A stretch of 64,000 bases of DNA from Metabacillus mangrovi (GTDB lineage: Bacteria > Bacillota > Bacilli > Bacillales > Bacillaceae). Positions 8,998 through 19,060 of this stretch are shown here, one piece after another. The notes under the pieces are model-generated. The model was not told the DNA's origin and made no database searches. It was given only the letters and a program-made list of their open reading frames with translations. How positions within the stretch are numbered: position 1 is the first letter of the stretch; each line of letters opens with the position of its first letter. The stretch is from positions 124,001 through 188,000 of the forward strand of contig NZ_WMIB01000001.1 in the NCBI RefSeq assembly GCF_009711125.1. The letters are read 5' to 3'. The translations under genes were made by a program, and so were the position numbers.

Positions 8998-10517
8998 CCA
9001 TCAGGCTCCCTTTTTATCCGGGATGTTGTCCATCCCGCCTTATTTTTTTTAAGCCACTGGGCTGCATGTTCAATGTCCTTCGAAAACACACGGTCCTCCG
9101 TAATGGAAGGGACAATGAGTCTGGCATCCTCATAAAATGCTCTTGTAGCAGAAGCCATTTTATCAGCTCCCCTGTACTCCGCAGCCTGAAGGGCACAGAT
9201 GCATTCAATGGCGAGCACCCGCCTTGCGTTCTGCACGATGACATAACAATGGCGGGCTGCGATCGTCCCCATGCTGACGTGATCCTCTTGATTGGCAGAA
9301 GAAGGGATCGAATCGACGCTTGCTGGATGAGCGAGCGTTTTGTTCTCGGAAACGAGCGACGCGGCACAATATTGCAAGATCATCGCACCGGACTGGAGGC
9401 CGGGCTGCGGGCTTAAAAATGGCGGCAGATCACTGAGGTGAGGGTTTACGAGCCGCTCGATTCTGCGTTCAGAAATATTCGCGAGCTCTGCCATCGCCAT
9501 TTTCAAAAAGTCCATCGCAAAGGCAATGGGCTGGCCGTGAAAATTCCCGCCGGATATGACGGTACGGCCGCCATCAAAGATTAGCGGATTATCTGTTGCC
9601 GCATTCATCTCGATCTCAAGCTTCTCTTTTACATAGTCCAGCACCTGCCATGATGCACCATGAACCTGCGGGATGCATCTGAGCGAATAGGCATCCTGGA
9701 CCCTCAGATCGCCTTGCTTTGTAACGAGTCGGCTGTCAGCGAGAATGTTCCGGATCCGCTCCGCCACCGCACACTGCTGAGGGTAGCCGCGTGCTTCATG
9801 AATCGATGGATGAAAGGCATCCATGATTCCGTTGAGTCCTTCCATTGTCATTGATGCAATCATCTCACTCTGAAAGGCCAGTGCTTCTGCCTCTGCATAG
9901 CAGATCACTCCCATTGCAGTCATCGCCTGCGTACCGTTGATCAACGCAAGACCTTCCTTCGCTTCCAAAACAATTGGCTGAACCCCGAGCTCTTTGAATA
10001 CATCTGCAGAGGTCCGTTTTCTCTCTTGAAAGATCACGTCACCTTCGCCGATCAGAGCGAGCGCAAGATGGGACAGCGGAGCCAGGTCGCCGGATGCTCC
10101 GAGAGATCCCTGCTGGGGGACAACCGGGGTGATGTGTTCATTGAGCATGAAGGCAAGCCTATCAAGCAATTCCTTACGGATCCCTGAATAACCTTTTAGC
10201 AGGGCGTTGAGCCTGAGCAGCAGCATCGCTCTTGATACCTCATTTGAAAACGGCTCTCCTGTCCCGCAAGCGTGAGACCGGATTAAATGAAGCTGCAGCT
10301 GCATGACATCTTTTTCGTGAATCAGCGTGTCACTGAATTTGCCAAAGCCGGTGTTGATTCCATAAACCGTTCTGCCATCGCGGACGATCTTCTGAACAGC
10401 CTCTCTGCTCTTCTCAGCTTTCTGCAGGCTTTTCCTGCTGAGAAAAACCTGCTCTCCCTCCAGACAGACCTTCCGGACATCTGCAATTGTGAGTCCATTT
10501 CCCGTTAGCTCAACCAA
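8979..10517 (-). CDS. hutH: Histidine ammonia-lyase
   Basis: HutH removes ammonia from L-histidine to give urocanate, the first step of the pathway. The Ala141-Ser142-Gly143 triad in [12 protein letters not shown], which cyclises to the MIO electrophile, is intact. The protein has 512 residues and aligns by eye with B. subtilis HutH along its length, including [21 protein letters not shown]. The start is most likely TTG at 10517 after a GAGAGAGGGAACGG ribosome site. The gene follows hutP across an antiterminator-type hairpin, so expression should require HutP and histidine. Confidence 0.96.
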   Translation of the reverse strand: MVELTGNGLTIADVRKVCLEGEQVFLSRKSLQKAEKSREAVQKIVRDGRTVYGINTGFGKFSDTLIHEKDVMQLQLHLIRSHACGTGEPFSNEVSRAMLLLRLNALLKGYSGIRKELLDRLAFMLNEHITPVVPQQGSLGASGDLAPLSHLALALIGEGDVIFQERKRTSADVFKELGVQPIVLEAKEGLALINGTQAMTAMGVICYAEAEALAFQSEMIASMTMEGLNGIMDAFHPSIHEARGYPQQCAVAERIRNILADSRLVTKQGDLRVQDAYSLRCIPQVHGASWQVLDYVKEKLEIEMNAATDNPLIFDGGRTVISGGNFHGQPIAFAMDFLKMAMAELANISERRIERLVNPHLSDLPPFLSPQPGLQSGAMILQYCAASLVSENKTLAHPASVDSIPSSANQEDHVSMGTIAARHCYVIVQNARRVLAIECICALQAAEYRGADKMASATRAFYEDARLIVPSITEDRVFSKDIEHAAQWLKKNKAGWTTSRIKREPDGWKRNA

Positions 10518-10547
10518 GACCGTTCCCTCTCTCTTTTATGATTTTCC

Positions 10548-10592
10548 AAACAAAAAGAGACGATAATGGCAGTAAAAAACCATCATCGCCTC
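10548..10592 (-). terminator. Regulated terminator between hutP and hutH
   Basis: On the minus strand GAGGCGATGATGG (10592-10580) pairs with CCATTATCGTCTC (10569-10557), allowing two G-U pairs, and is followed by TTTTTGTTT. In B. subtilis the equivalent terminator is opened by HutP bound to histidine and magnesium. It overlaps the leader directly after the HutP-like triplet site. Confidence 0.85.
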
Positions 10593-10609
10593 CTCTTTTC
10601 TCATGACTC
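10593..10609 (-). promoter_or_regulatory. HutP RNA-binding site: three NAG triplets with 4-base spacers
   Basis: The transcript reads GAG-UCAU-GAG-AAAA-GAG. HutP of B. subtilis binds three NAG triplets separated by four bases; this pattern is matched exactly and abuts the terminator stem. A clear second cluster, which B. subtilis has, was not seen. Confidence 0.75.
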
Positions 10610-10622
10610 TAGGCAATGTCCT

Positions 10623-11060
10623 TTATATATGATTGATTCCAAGTCCAGTCGTTTCATGCTCAAGACCCTTTACCGGGGCTCCGATGGTCCCGTAAAATGC
10701 AGCCGCGATCCATTCACCTTCAGATTCGTCTTCATACGGCTTTCCGCGGACGATAGCAAACCTGAGCCCTACTGTCCTGCTCATTTCCCCAATGGAAGGC
10801 TGCCCGCGCGTAACTCCTTCAATCCCTTCAAGCACCGCATGGTATAAAGCATGTGTCTCCCTGTAGCACTGATCCTTAATAATGCCATTGCGTTTTGCTG
10901 CGGTCTCGGCTGCTGCGATCACCTTTTGCATGTTCATCGATCCCACTCTTCCCTGGCAGTAGGAAAGCTCCTGAAGCGCCGGCTTGAAAAGCTCTAGCTC
11001 CGCCTCATCCAGTGAGGCAAGGAGGATCGCATATTTACCGATAGGAGTTTGTAGTGTCAT
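10623..11060 (-). CDS. hutP: Hut operon antitermination protein HutP
   Basis: HutP is a histidine- and Mg2+-activated RNA-binding protein that prevents termination in front of hutH. The 145-residue protein (about 148 in B. subtilis) shows the family core [50 protein letters not shown] and the C-terminus [22 protein letters not shown], which includes residues of the histidine and metal site in B. subtilis HutP. The ATG follows an AGAGGAATGCG ribosome site. It is first in the operon and driven by a good sigma-A promoter. Confidence 0.96.
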   Translation of the reverse strand: MTLQTPIGKYAILLASLDEAELELFKPALQELSYCQGRVGSMNMQKVIAAAETAAKRNGIIKDQCYRETHALYHAVLEGIEGVTRGQPSIGEMSRTVGLRFAIVRGKPYEDESEGEWIAAAFYGTIGAPVKGLEHETTGLGINHI

Positions 11061-11109
11061 CGCATTCCTCTTTTATCAGAATTTTCACTATTTACTATTC
11101 ACTTCTTTT

Positions 11110-11138
11110 ATTCTATGTGCGGATGCCCGTTCAGTCAA
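11110..11138 (-). promoter_or_regulatory. Sigma-A promoter of the hut operon
   Basis: On the minus strand TTGACT (11138-11133) and TAGAAT (11115-11110) are spaced 17 bp, about 50 bp before the hutP start. This is a strong match to the vegetative consensus. Confidence 0.75.
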
Positions 11139-11149
11139 TGAAATTTTTG

Positions 11150-11176
11150 AAAAGAAAAACAGGGCCTGAGCCCTGT
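11150..11176 (-). terminator. Terminator of the murein recovery operon
   Basis: ACAGGGC pairs with GCCCTGT around a 4-base loop and is followed on the minus strand by TTTTCTTTT. It ends transcription just after namZ and before the hut promoter. Confidence 0.85.
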
Positions 11177-11187
11177 TCCTGATGCTT

Positions 11188-12423
11188 TTAATAAAGCAGA
11201 TAGTTTTCACGGATGTTCATAAATTGCTCCGTTTCTGATTTATAGCGTTTTACAATATCGTCTACTGCAGCGCCCTGCATCAGCATATCCTTAACCCATC
11301 CGTTCCCAAGCAGCAAGGTAAAGTTGTTGGCCGGCAAAAACTGAAAGTCGTCCGGATACGTGTCTTTTACCGTTTTTACGATGGACAGCCCCGTTCTCAC
11401 TGCCTCAAATTTCTTCCTGTCTGTCACATATACCTGCACACCGTGTGAGAGCTTGCCGGAATGTTTGGAGAAGGACGGTGTGAAGGATGCGGCTCTGAAA
11501 GAAACACCCGGAAGCTTCAAGCTATTCAGTTTTGCAGCGAGATCTGTACTGTTGATGTAGGGAGCCCCGATTAACTCAAAAGGTTTGGTCGTTCCCCGTC
11601 CTTCTGAAAGATTTGTTCCTTCGATCATTCCGGTGGCCGGATAGACAAAGGCTGTGTCTTCTGTCGGCATGTTCGGGGAAGGCATCACAAACGGCAGTCC
11701 TGTGTCACTGAAGTCCATATGCCGCTTCCAGCCTTTCATTTTCACAACCTTCAAATCGGCTCCGATGTTAAATTCTTTGTTGAAAAGCATGGCGAGCTCA
11801 CCGGCAGTCATCCCATGGCGGAGCGGGATCGGGTAAAGACCGACAAAGGAGGAGAACTCCGGCTCAAGCACCGGGCCATCCACTTTGATGCCTCCAAGCG
11901 GGTTCGGCCGGTCCAGTACGATGAACGGGATGCCTTTTTCCTTTGCGGCTTCCATCGCGTAAGCCATCGTGTAGATATACGTATAGTAACGCGTTCCGAC
12001 GTCCTGGATATCAAACAGCAGTACATCGGTATCCTTCAGCATTTCCTGGGTCGGTTTTCTCGTTTTCCCGTACAGGCTGTACACAGGCAAACCTGTTTTT
12101 TCGTCCACGTAATACTCCACATATTCTCCTGCCTGTGCACTGCCTCTCACGCCGTGTTCAGGTCCGAACAGGGCAGTGAGCTGGACATTTTTATTTTCAG
12201 AGAGGATGTCCACGGTGCTTTTCAAGTGCCGGTCCGTGCCGGTCGGATTCGTAATCAGTCCGACCCGTTTCCCTTTTAAAAGATGCATGTTTTTTTTCAG
12301 CAGCAGCTCTGTACCGGTTTTAACCGTTTTCTCCTTCTTCCTCCCGAACAAGTCAGCATGAACGGTTGTAACGGTGCCCATAGCCAGGATGACAGCAAGC
12401 ACTGCGATGATCATTTTTTTCAT
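11188..12423 (-). CDS. namZ: Exo-beta-N-acetylmuramidase NamZ (YbbC, DUF1343)
   Basis: NamZ, known earlier as YbbC, releases terminal MurNAc from wall-derived glycans outside the cell. The 411-residue protein starts with a signal peptide (basic MKK, then a hydrophobic stretch ending near residue 23) followed by the DUF1343 core: GLITNPTG, LFGPEHGVRG, LPVYSLYGKTRKP, LFDIQDVGTRYYTY and LDRPNPLGG. The gene is last in the mur operon, 14 bases after nagZ, as in B. subtilis. It should work with the secreted NagZ and AmiE to produce monosaccharides for uptake by MurP. Confidence 0.92.
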   Translation of the reverse strand: MKKMIIAVLAVILAMGTVTTVHADLFGRKKEKTVKTGTELLLKKNMHLLKGKRVGLITNPTGTDRHLKSTVDILSENKNVQLTALFGPEHGVRGSAQAGEYVEYYVDEKTGLPVYSLYGKTRKPTQEMLKDTDVLLFDIQDVGTRYYTYIYTMAYAMEAAKEKGIPFIVLDRPNPLGGIKVDGPVLEPEFSSFVGLYPIPLRHGMTAGELAMLFNKEFNIGADLKVVKMKGWKRHMDFSDTGLPFVMPSPNMPTEDTAFVYPATGMIEGTNLSEGRGTTKPFELIGAPYINSTDLAAKLNSLKLPGVSFRAASFTPSFSKHSGKLSHGVQVYVTDRKKFEAVRTGLSIVKTVKDTYPDDFQFLPANNFTLLLGNGWVKDMLMQGAAVDDIVKRYKSETEQFMNIRENYLLY

Positions 12424-12437
12424 TCAGCCATTCCCCC

Positions 12438-14384
12438 TTATTGCTGCGGATTTTTTGAATGGAACGTTAAACCATAGCCATATGGATACAAAATTTCACC
12501 CGGCTGTGTAACGGATGGAATATCAACAGGCATTTTGCCTTTTGGATTAGACAGCCCGAATATCGTCTGGATGCCTGCCGGAATATTCGGCTGGCGGTAG
12601 CGTCCGTTCGAGTAGCCCTTAAACCCATAAACAGCAAGCACTGCTTTTGACTCTTCGAAATTGGCGGCATCATACGGATTGCGGAGACTCATCAATACAA
12701 ACTTCTTATCCTGCTTTTGGGCATAGTTCATGACGGCTCTCGGGAAAGCTGTCGCCCACTTGCTGGAATCGGTTACCGTATCATCGATCACCCCGTCATT
12801 GACGGCAGGGTCATTTTTCACTACATACGAGCCTGTAATCACATAATCTGCTTCATCAATTTTCCGGGCTGTTTCTTTATCGAACACTTTTCCTGAGAAT
12901 ACAACGGAATCGGTCTTTACCCGGTTCATCATCTTTTTGGAATAAAGCTCATTAATCGATCTCCTGATCGCTTCCGCCTGGTCCTCAAAAGGAGCGGCAA
13001 TCAAGATCTTGTCATTTCTTTTCGGCTTGAAAGGGAGCGTCTGATCATCGTTTTTCAGAAGGGTGACGGCATCGAGCGCCATCGCTTTTTCTAAATGATG
13101 ATGCTTCATGCTTCCGACAGTCTTCTTAGCCTGACTGATTTGCTCTTGAAGGGACTGGCTTACCTCGTTTACTTCAGGGTTGAGAATGCCGCGCTTGATT
13201 TTCAGCTCCAGGATCCGTTCAACTGAATCATCAATCTCAGCCATCGGAATTTCACCTGTTTTAACGGCATTAATGACACCTTTGTAAACTTCAGCCAGGT
13301 TTTTCTCTGTGGCGAGAGACGTTACAGGTGCAGGCATCAAAGCAATATCCACGCCTGCGTTGATCGCCATGATCACCGTTTCTGTCTGGCCGAAGTTATC
13401 TGCGATGGCTTTCATATTCAGTGCATCCGTTACTACGACGCCCTTGAAGCCCATTTCTTCCTTAAGCAGACCGGTGAGGACTTTTCGGGAGAGAGTAGCG
13501 GGCACCATAATCTGCTGGCCGTCTTTTTTGCTTGTATACGTCGTGTCATCGATTGCCGGGAACTGAACGTGCGCAGTCATGATCATGTCTACGCCTGCAT
13601 CTATTGCCTTCTGGAAGGGATACAGCTCCACATTTTTGAGTCTTTCCTTCCCGTGGGTGACCATCGGAAGCCCGTAATGTGAATCAACAGCCGTGTCACC
13701 ATGTCCCGGGAAGTGTTTGGCTGACGTAGCCATGTTCTGTTCTTGCATCCCTTTAATGGACTGAAGTCCAAGGGATGCCACGAGTTCAGGATTGCTGCTG
13801 AACGAGCGAACACCGATGACCGGGTTGGCTGGATTGTTATTTACATCAAGGGACGGAGCGAAATTCACGTTAATGCCGAGCGATGCCAGCTCCCTGCCGA
13901 TGATCTTACCGGTCCGGTAGGCATTTTTTTCGCTTCTGCCTGCCCCGAGCGCCATGTTTCCAGGTAGGTTTGTCCCGGACTGAAGCCTTGTGACAATTCC
14001 ACCTTCCTGGTCAATGGTGATAAACAAAGGGATTTTTTTGCCTGCCTTCTGAAGTCCATCTGTCAGCCTAACCGTCTGTTCTGTCCCGGTCACATTTTCA
14101 GCAAACAATATGACGCCGCCAAGATGGTATTTTTCAATGATGCTTCCGACTTCGCTGTTCATCTCAGTGAACCCCGTTGCTTTTGCTTCCCCCGCCTTCT
14201 GCCAGTTGCGGAAGTCCGGCATCAGCATTTGACCTACTTTTTCCTCAAGCGGCATTTCACTCACCATTTGTTCAACCGTTCGGGAATCCGGTTCCTTTCC
14301 CTCTTCCTGAAGTGAAGTCCCTGAGAAGCCTGATAATACCAGCGCAGAAATCATTCCATATACCGCCCATCGTTTCTTTCCCAT
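12438..14384 (-). CDS. nagZ: Secreted glycoside hydrolase family 3 beta-N-acetylglucosaminidase
   Basis: NagZ (YbbD) removes GlcNAc from muropeptides whose peptide has been trimmed by AmiE. The 648 residues begin with a signal-like hydrophobic segment and no lipobox. The GH3 barrel carries [13 protein letters not shown], the loop [18 protein letters not shown] with the Asp/His pair typical of NagZ, and the nucleophile Asp in [13 protein letters not shown]-terminal alpha/beta domain follows, as in the B. subtilis enzyme of similar size. An AAGGAGGAGAACA ribosome site precedes the ATG. A cre-like site lies in the short gap upstream, at the end of amiE. Confidence 0.93.
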   Translation of the reverse strand: MGKKRWAVYGMISALVLSGFSGTSLQEEGKEPDSRTVEQMVSEMPLEEKVGQMLMPDFRNWQKAGEAKATGFTEMNSEVGSIIEKYHLGGVILFAENVTGTEQTVRLTDGLQKAGKKIPLFITIDQEGGIVTRLQSGTNLPGNMALGAGRSEKNAYRTGKIIGRELASLGINVNFAPSLDVNNNPANPVIGVRSFSSNPELVASLGLQSIKGMQEQNMATSAKHFPGHGDTAVDSHYGLPMVTHGKERLKNVELYPFQKAIDAGVDMIMTAHVQFPAIDDTTYTSKKDGQQIMVPATLSRKVLTGLLKEEMGFKGVVVTDALNMKAIADNFGQTETVIMAINAGVDIALMPAPVTSLATEKNLAEVYKGVINAVKTGEIPMAEIDDSVERILELKIKRGILNPEVNEVSQSLQEQISQAKKTVGSMKHHHLEKAMALDAVTLLKNDDQTLPFKPKRNDKILIAAPFEDQAEAIRRSINELYSKKMMNRVKTDSVVFSGKVFDKETARKIDEADYVITGSYVVKNDPAVNDGVIDDTVTDSSKWATAFPRAVMNYAQKQDKKFVLMSLRNPYDAANFEESKAVLAVYGFKGYSNGRYRQPNIPAGIQTIFGLSNPKGKMPVDIPSVTQPGEILYPYGYGLTFHSKNPQQ

Positions 14385-14430
14385 TGTTCTCCTCCTTATG
14401 GCAGACGCCTGAAAATGATAAAGCTTTTTA

Positions 14431-14445
14431 TTGTAAGCGTTTACT
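14431..14445. promoter_or_regulatory. Catabolite-responsive element (cre) overlapping the amiE stop codon
   Basis: TTGTAAGCGTTTACT fits the cre pattern (WTGNAANCGNWNNCW) at every fixed position. It lies inside the operon, over the last codon and stop of amiE, where CcpA bound to DNA could act as a road-block. The function is inferred from the sequence. Confidence 0.6.
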
Positions 14446-15793
14446 TTGATTGGTTAAGCATCGCTTCATAAACAGCGGTCACAATGCTTCCATATTTCCC
14501 AGTTTGATATAAATCTCCTTGAAAACTGGCAGACCCTTTTACCATAGGTGTGTGTTTCTTATTGGTCAGCAAGACAATTCCAAGGTTATATTCCGGGTCC
14601 AGGATGGTCACTGTGCCTGTCCATCCGGTGTGTCCGAACGCAGATCTGCTTGCGAAGGGCCCGAACATCCACTCCATGCTATCATTTCCGTTCAGCCTCC
14701 ATCCAAGTCCGTATGTAGGATTCAAAGCGGAGGGCTTGAGAAAAGAGGTTGCAGCCTCTTTGCTGAATAGGGTTTTCTGTCCATAGGAACCCCCGTTCAG
14801 CATCGTTTGAAGGAGAACAGCAAGATCCCCGGTGGTTGAGAACAATCCCGCATGTCCGGATACCCCATCCATGGAATAAAACGCTTTTTCATCATGAACT
14901 TCGCCTTGCAGAGTATGTGTCCGGATATTCGGAAAAATGATTGTGCCTTCTCTTGTGTTTCCCCTTCTCTCTGTAGCAGCTGCATCTTTTTCAGAGAATC
15001 CATTTCTAAGAGGGTTGTACATGGTCCGGGTCAATCCAAGAGGCTTATATAATCGGTTTTCCGCATATTCATCGAGCCTCATGCCGGATACTTTCTCTAT
15101 AATCGCCCCGAGAAGCATATAATCAACATCACTGTATACATTTTTCGTTCCCGGTTTGTAGGACAAAGGCGTTCTGGAAATCATTTGTATGGTCGTTTCA
15201 CGGTCCTGGGAATATAAATCTTTTGAAACTTTCGGATTGTGATACTGCGGATCTGCTGGAAAGCCGGCCGTGTGATGAAGGATGTCTACGATTCGAAGCG
15301 AATCTTTTCCCTTAATGACGTCACTGTCTTGGTCCTTAAATTCAGGAATGTACGTCTGAACCCGGTCTTCCAGACGAATCTTTCCTTCTGCCACAAGCTG
15401 CTGAAGCGCAAAATTAACCGCGTACATCTTCGTATTGGAGGCCAGATCAAAGAGCGTATCCTTTTTCATTTTTTCCGGTTTCTTCAGTCGCTCTGCCCCT
15501 TCGTAAATCTTGCTGTATCCGTATGCCTCTTCCTTAACGATCATTCCATCCTTGATAATGATCAGTGCTGCTCCGGGGAAGCCGCGGCTTATATCCTTCT
15601 CAATCATCCGGTCTATTTTTTTCAGGGCGGCTGAGGAAAATCCGGCCTCCTCCGGGGAATGGGCCTTTTTCAACATGGATGCCTCCTCCATGACTGCTGT
15701 TTCATGGCTTCCTGCTGCATACGCATGCATAGGAACAGCAGCCGGCAGCATAAGCGACAAGGCTACCAAAGATTTCACAGCTTTTCGCTTCAA
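14441..15793 (-). CDS. amiE: N-acetylmuramoyl-L-alanine amidase AmiE (YbbE), serine beta-lactamase fold
   Basis: AmiE cuts the bond between MurNAc and the stem peptide on small muropeptides. The protein has 450 residues with a signal peptide ending near AYA. Active-site motifs of the penicillin-binding fold are SNTK (Ser119, Lys122), a YSD motif in VYSDVDYM and HTG in FGHTGWTG. The start is TTG, overlapping the mupG stop as TTGA and preceded by AGGAGA. Homologues of this class were long annotated as beta-lactamase-like; the operon context supports the amidase call. Confidence 0.88.
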   Translation of the reverse strand: MKRKAVKSLVALSLMLPAAVPMHAYAAGSHETAVMEEASMLKKAHSPEEAGFSSAALKKIDRMIEKDISRGFPGAALIIIKDGMIVKEEAYGYSKIYEGAERLKKPEKMKKDTLFDLASNTKMYAVNFALQQLVAEGKIRLEDRVQTYIPEFKDQDSDVIKGKDSLRIVDILHHTAGFPADPQYHNPKVSKDLYSQDRETTIQMISRTPLSYKPGTKNVYSDVDYMLLGAIIEKVSGMRLDEYAENRLYKPLGLTRTMYNPLRNGFSEKDAAATERRGNTREGTIIFPNIRTHTLQGEVHDEKAFYSMDGVSGHAGLFSTTGDLAVLLQTMLNGGSYGQKTLFSKEAATSFLKPSALNPTYGLGWRLNGNDSMEWMFGPFASRSAFGHTGWTGTVTILDPEYNLGIVLLTNKKHTPMVKGSASFQGDLYQTGKYGSIVTAVYEAMLNQSK

Positions 15794-16827
15794 ATCTCTC
15801 CATCTCCTAATCTTTCATTTTTATTTGTGAGGAGCACGTTTGTGCCCGGACGAATAAAAGAGAGCAGAGGAAGGTCTTTTTCATCGATCATTCCTATGAC
15901 GTTCACTCTCTCATCAGTCGGCAGATCGTTCTTTACAATCTGCATCTCCCCTTTGTATCTTCCGTACCGGTCATTGTCAACGGTAACCGCGCCCCTTCTT
16001 CTCAGAGTTGCGGCTTGAGGCGGGACAGGATCATTTGACCGCGTATCCATCAGCCGGATGACATCGCGGGACAGATCCGGCCTGACTTTATAGCAGCCAT
16101 CGAACTCCCTGGATGAATGAACAGGAATCCGAAGGGTATCCTGCTCGTACAAAATGAGATCCTCGAGCAATCCGCCGCCCCAATCAGGATCACCGATAAA
16201 AATAAAATCAGCTCCCAACTCCTTCAGCTCTGCAGCTGCGTGAAGCGGGTTTGTGCTCCGGTGTTTTTCCAGAGTTGGCAGACCTTCATACAGCGGCCCC
16301 CTCTTTTCTCCCCTGCCTGGAACGAATGCTGCTGACCGTATTCCGTACCGGCTGAAGAGCTTATTTTGCTGAGAGAAAAATTCCTCATCGAGACCGGTCT
16401 CTCTCCTCGGATAGTAGTTATGCCAGGCGATCATCGATTGCGGCTTAACTCCAAGTTCCAAAAGCTGCAGCAACTCGTCTTCAAAAAGAATGCTCGCATT
16501 AATGGCGATCGAAAATTCCTCGGATAAAGCAGCTGTTTCCCCGGGACTGAATCCATCATCCAGCCGGAGTCCGGAAACCCCGAGCCCATTAAGCCCCTTC
16601 ACTGTGGAGAGTCCGAATCTGGCATGGGTATTTGCGGAAATGTCCGCAAATACCTGAATGCCTGCTTCTGCTGCTTTTTCAAGAAGTCCGGCTGCGACGG
16701 CAGCCAGATCTCCTTGTTCTTCAGGGATGTGGAGGGAAGTAAAGGCTCGTTTAACCCCAAGCTTTCCCGCTTCTTCGATCCGTTCAGATGCAGAAGGATC
16801 CTGCAGGTAAAACGAAAAGCCGATCAT
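15790..16827 (-). CDS. mupG: 6-phospho-N-acetylmuramidase MupG (DUF871)
   Basis: MupG, described from Staphylococcus aureus, cleaves MurNAc-6P-GlcNAc inside the cell. This 345-residue cytoplasmic protein has the DUF871 layout: an N-terminal TIM barrel beginning MIGFSFYLQD with FTSLHIPEE, DISANT, GLRLDDGF and AWHNYYPRRETG, then a small beta-barrel domain (GCYKVRPDLSR). It overlaps both neighbours by four bases (ATGA with murP, TTGA with amiE). Its position inside a B. subtilis-type operon that also has the secreted enzymes is unusual, since B. subtilis does not carry it there. Confidence 0.85.
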   Translation of the reverse strand: MIGFSFYLQDPSASERIEEAGKLGVKRAFTSLHIPEEQGDLAAVAAGLLEKAAEAGIQVFADISANTHARFGLSTVKGLNGLGVSGLRLDDGFSPGETAALSEEFSIAINASILFEDELLQLLELGVKPQSMIAWHNYYPRRETGLDEEFFSQQNKLFSRYGIRSAAFVPGRGEKRGPLYEGLPTLEKHRSTNPLHAAAELKELGADFIFIGDPDWGGGLLEDLILYEQDTLRIPVHSSREFDGCYKVRPDLSRDVIRLMDTRSNDPVPPQAATLRRRGAVTVDNDRYGRYKGEMQIVKNDLPTDERVNVIGMIDEKDLPLLSFIRPGTNVLLTNKNERLGDGEI

Positions 16828-18179
16828 GAAAACTCACTGGCCATTTCATCTTTAAATCCGAATAGATACGTTATGAGAAACCCTGCTCCGTAAGCGATGA
16901 CCAGCCCGATCACGTATAGAGCAATTTCATTCAGCGGGATAAGGAAAATCAGCGGCAGTCCTGATACACCGATGTTCGTGGATGCCACATTAAAGTAAGC
17001 CTGAAACGCACCCCCGACGCCCGCTCCAAGGCAAGCGGTCAAGAACGGGCGGCCGAGCGGAAGGGTGACACCGAATATGAGCGGCTCTCCGATTCCCAGG
17101 AGTCCCGCAGGTAAACTTCCGCCAATGGCCCGCTTCAGGCGTTTTTTCTTTGTTTTGGCAAAAATCGCGAATGCCGCACCTACCTGGCCTGCTCCGCCCA
17201 TGGCGAGAATCGGGAGCAGCGGATCGTCACCGATGGCAGCAATCAGCTCCAGGTGAACCGGGGTAAGACCTTGGTGAAGTCCTGTCACGACAAGGGGCAG
17301 GAAGGTTGCTCCAAGGACGAAACCGGCACCCGGTCCGCCTGCATCAAGGACTGCGAGCAAGCCTGCTGTAATTCCTCCTGATATCCAGCCGCCTACCGGC
17401 ATGAAAATGATATACGTACAAAGACCGGTTATGAGAAGTGCAATCGTAGGAGTGAGGATAATATCCAATGATTTAGGTATGAAACGACGTACTCTCTGCT
17501 CCACTACCGCTATAAAAATAGCCGCAAACAATACGCCGATCAGCCCCCCGCGTCCTGGAAGGAGATTTTCTCCGAAGAGGGAAATGTCGGCGATAGCAGG
17601 ATTGATGATCAGGATTCCGGCCAAACCACCAAGGGCAGGTGATCCTCCAAATTCTTTTGCTGCATTGATCCCTACTAAAATACCAAGGTATGTGAACAAG
17701 CCCCCGCCGATGGCGAGCAGGATCAAAGCGATTTGTGATTTATCAGGAAGAGCTTCCCCCTGGATCAACGCCTTCGTGATACCAGTGATCAATCCTGAAG
17801 CAACAAGCGCAGGAATGAGCGGGATGAAAATATTGGCAATGCGCCTTAAAAATCGCTTGAACGGTGTAGCATTCTTTTTGTTGAGTTCGGCTTTATTGGA
17901 AGCAGCAGCGGCTTTCAAATCAAAATTTTCCTCTTCTCCGGTGAGTTTGCCGAATTCCTCTGCCACCCGGCTGACCGTACCAGGCCCTACGATAATCTGG
18001 AACGTTTCTTCCACGACAAGACCAAATACCCCTTCAATCTTTTTGATCCCGTCCCTGTCTACAGCTGATGCATCTTTCACTTTCACCCTGAGCCTTGTCA
18101 TACAATGAGCATACGAAGCGACGTTTTCCCTGCCTCCTAATTTCTCCAGTATGGCGGCCGCCATGACTTGTTCGTTCAT
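16824..18179 (-). CDS. murP: PTS transporter EIIBC for N-acetylmuramic acid
   Basis: MurP imports and phosphorylates MurNAc, or MurNAc-GlcNAc, giving a 6-phospho product. An N-terminal EIIB domain has the phosphorylated Cys26 in ASYAHCMTRLRV, then a linker and an EIIC domain of about 10 membrane segments from residue 110 on. No EIIA domain is fused, so EIIA must come from another gene. The ATG at 18179 has a GGGGGAGGG ribosome site. Neighbours mupG, murR and murQ fix the substrate class. Confidence 0.92.
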   Translation of the reverse strand: MNEQVMAAAILEKLGGRENVASYAHCMTRLRVKVKDASAVDRDGIKKIEGVFGLVVEETFQIIVGPGTVSRVAEEFGKLTGEEENFDLKAAAASNKAELNKKNATPFKRFLRRIANIFIPLIPALVASGLITGITKALIQGEALPDKSQIALILLAIGGGLFTYLGILVGINAAKEFGGSPALGGLAGILIINPAIADISLFGENLLPGRGGLIGVLFAAIFIAVVEQRVRRFIPKSLDIILTPTIALLITGLCTYIIFMPVGGWISGGITAGLLAVLDAGGPGAGFVLGATFLPLVVTGLHQGLTPVHLELIAAIGDDPLLPILAMGGAGQVGAAFAIFAKTKKKRLKRAIGGSLPAGLLGIGEPLIFGVTLPLGRPFLTACLGAGVGGAFQAYFNVASTNIGVSGLPLIFLIPLNEIALYVIGLVIAYGAGFLITYLFGFKDEMASEFS

Positions 18180-18202
18180 CAAAAACCCTCCCCCAATGTT
18201 CT

Positions 18203-19060
18203 CTATTTTTCTCTTCCGGTAATGGAACGGATCGCCTCTCTCGTACGGTCTATCTGCTGGACCGTCTCACTGTATTGATTGGCAGCGAGGCCCAGAAATA
18301 AAACGTCGATCACATAAAGCTGGGCGAGCCTTGAAGAAGTGGCTGCACTTCTGAATGGGGCTTCACCGGAGCTTGATGTATAGAGGCACACATCACATAA
18401 TGCGGTCATTTTGGATTGGCCGAAATGAGTCAGGCCAATCGTTCTCACCCCCTTTTCTTTCGCCAGTTTAAGGATTTTTAATATCTCAGGAGTTTCCCCG
18501 GAATGCGATACGGCAAAAAGAAGATCGTCCTCCTTTGCATTGGCAATCAGGGTCGCAACCAGATGGAGATCAGAAAAAGCCGTTGCTTGTTTGCTGATGC
18601 GGAGGAGCTTTTGCTGAGCATCAGCCGCCACAATACCCGAGGCACCAACACCGAAAAAATGAACATTACCGGCACTGAGGAGCAGCCGGACAGCTTGCTC
18701 CAGCTGCTGGTAATCGAGCAGCTCTGACGTATCAGTGATTGCCTGAATGCTGTTGCTTGCCGTTTTCATAGCCGTCGTGTAAAGAGGTTCCTCCGGTTCG
18801 ATGTCCCGGTAACCAGGTGCCGCAGGCTTCAGCAGATCACCTGCGATTCGGAGCTTCAAGTCCTGGAATCCTTTGAGACCAAGGGATTTACAAAGTCTTA
18901 CAACAGCTGCTCCGCTCGTATTCGAAGATTTGCTGATCTCCTGGACCGTGCTGTTGACGGCTTCATGCGGATAGTCGAGTATATACTGGGCGATTTTCCG
19001 CTCAGATTCAGGCAGCCTGTTCATCGTGCTGGTGATGATGGATAACCCGCCCTTTGTCAC
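18203..19060 (-). CDS. murR: RpiR-family regulator MurR
   Basis: MurR (YbbH) controls the mur operon in response to MurNAc-6-phosphate. The N-terminal helix-turn-helix domain ([10 protein letters not shown] to [19 protein letters not shown]) is followed by a SIS sugar-phosphate-binding domain ([24 protein letters not shown]). The best start is GTG at 19060, overlapping the murQ stop as GTGA and preceded by GAGGAG; a longer frame upstream is an artefact of the overlap. The length of 285 residues fits the family. Confidence 0.9.
   Translation of the reverse strand: MTKGGLSIITSTMNRLPESERKIAQYILDYPHEAVNSTVQEISKSSNTSGAAVVRLCKSLGLKGFQDLKLRIAGDLLKPAAPGYRDIEPEEPLYTTAMKTASNSIQAITDTSELLDYQQLEQAVRLLLSAGNVHFFGVGASGIVAADAQQKLLRISKQATAFSDLHLVATLIANAKEDDLLFAVSHSGETPEILKILKLAKEKGVRTIGLTHFGQSKMTALCDVCLYTSSSGEAPFRSAATSSRLAQLYVIDVLFLGLAANQYSETVQQIDRTREAIRSITGREK

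Noticed and set aside
17401-18108. Long plus-strand reading frame opposite murP
   Set aside because: It is antisense to a well-supported PTS gene and reflects its codon composition.
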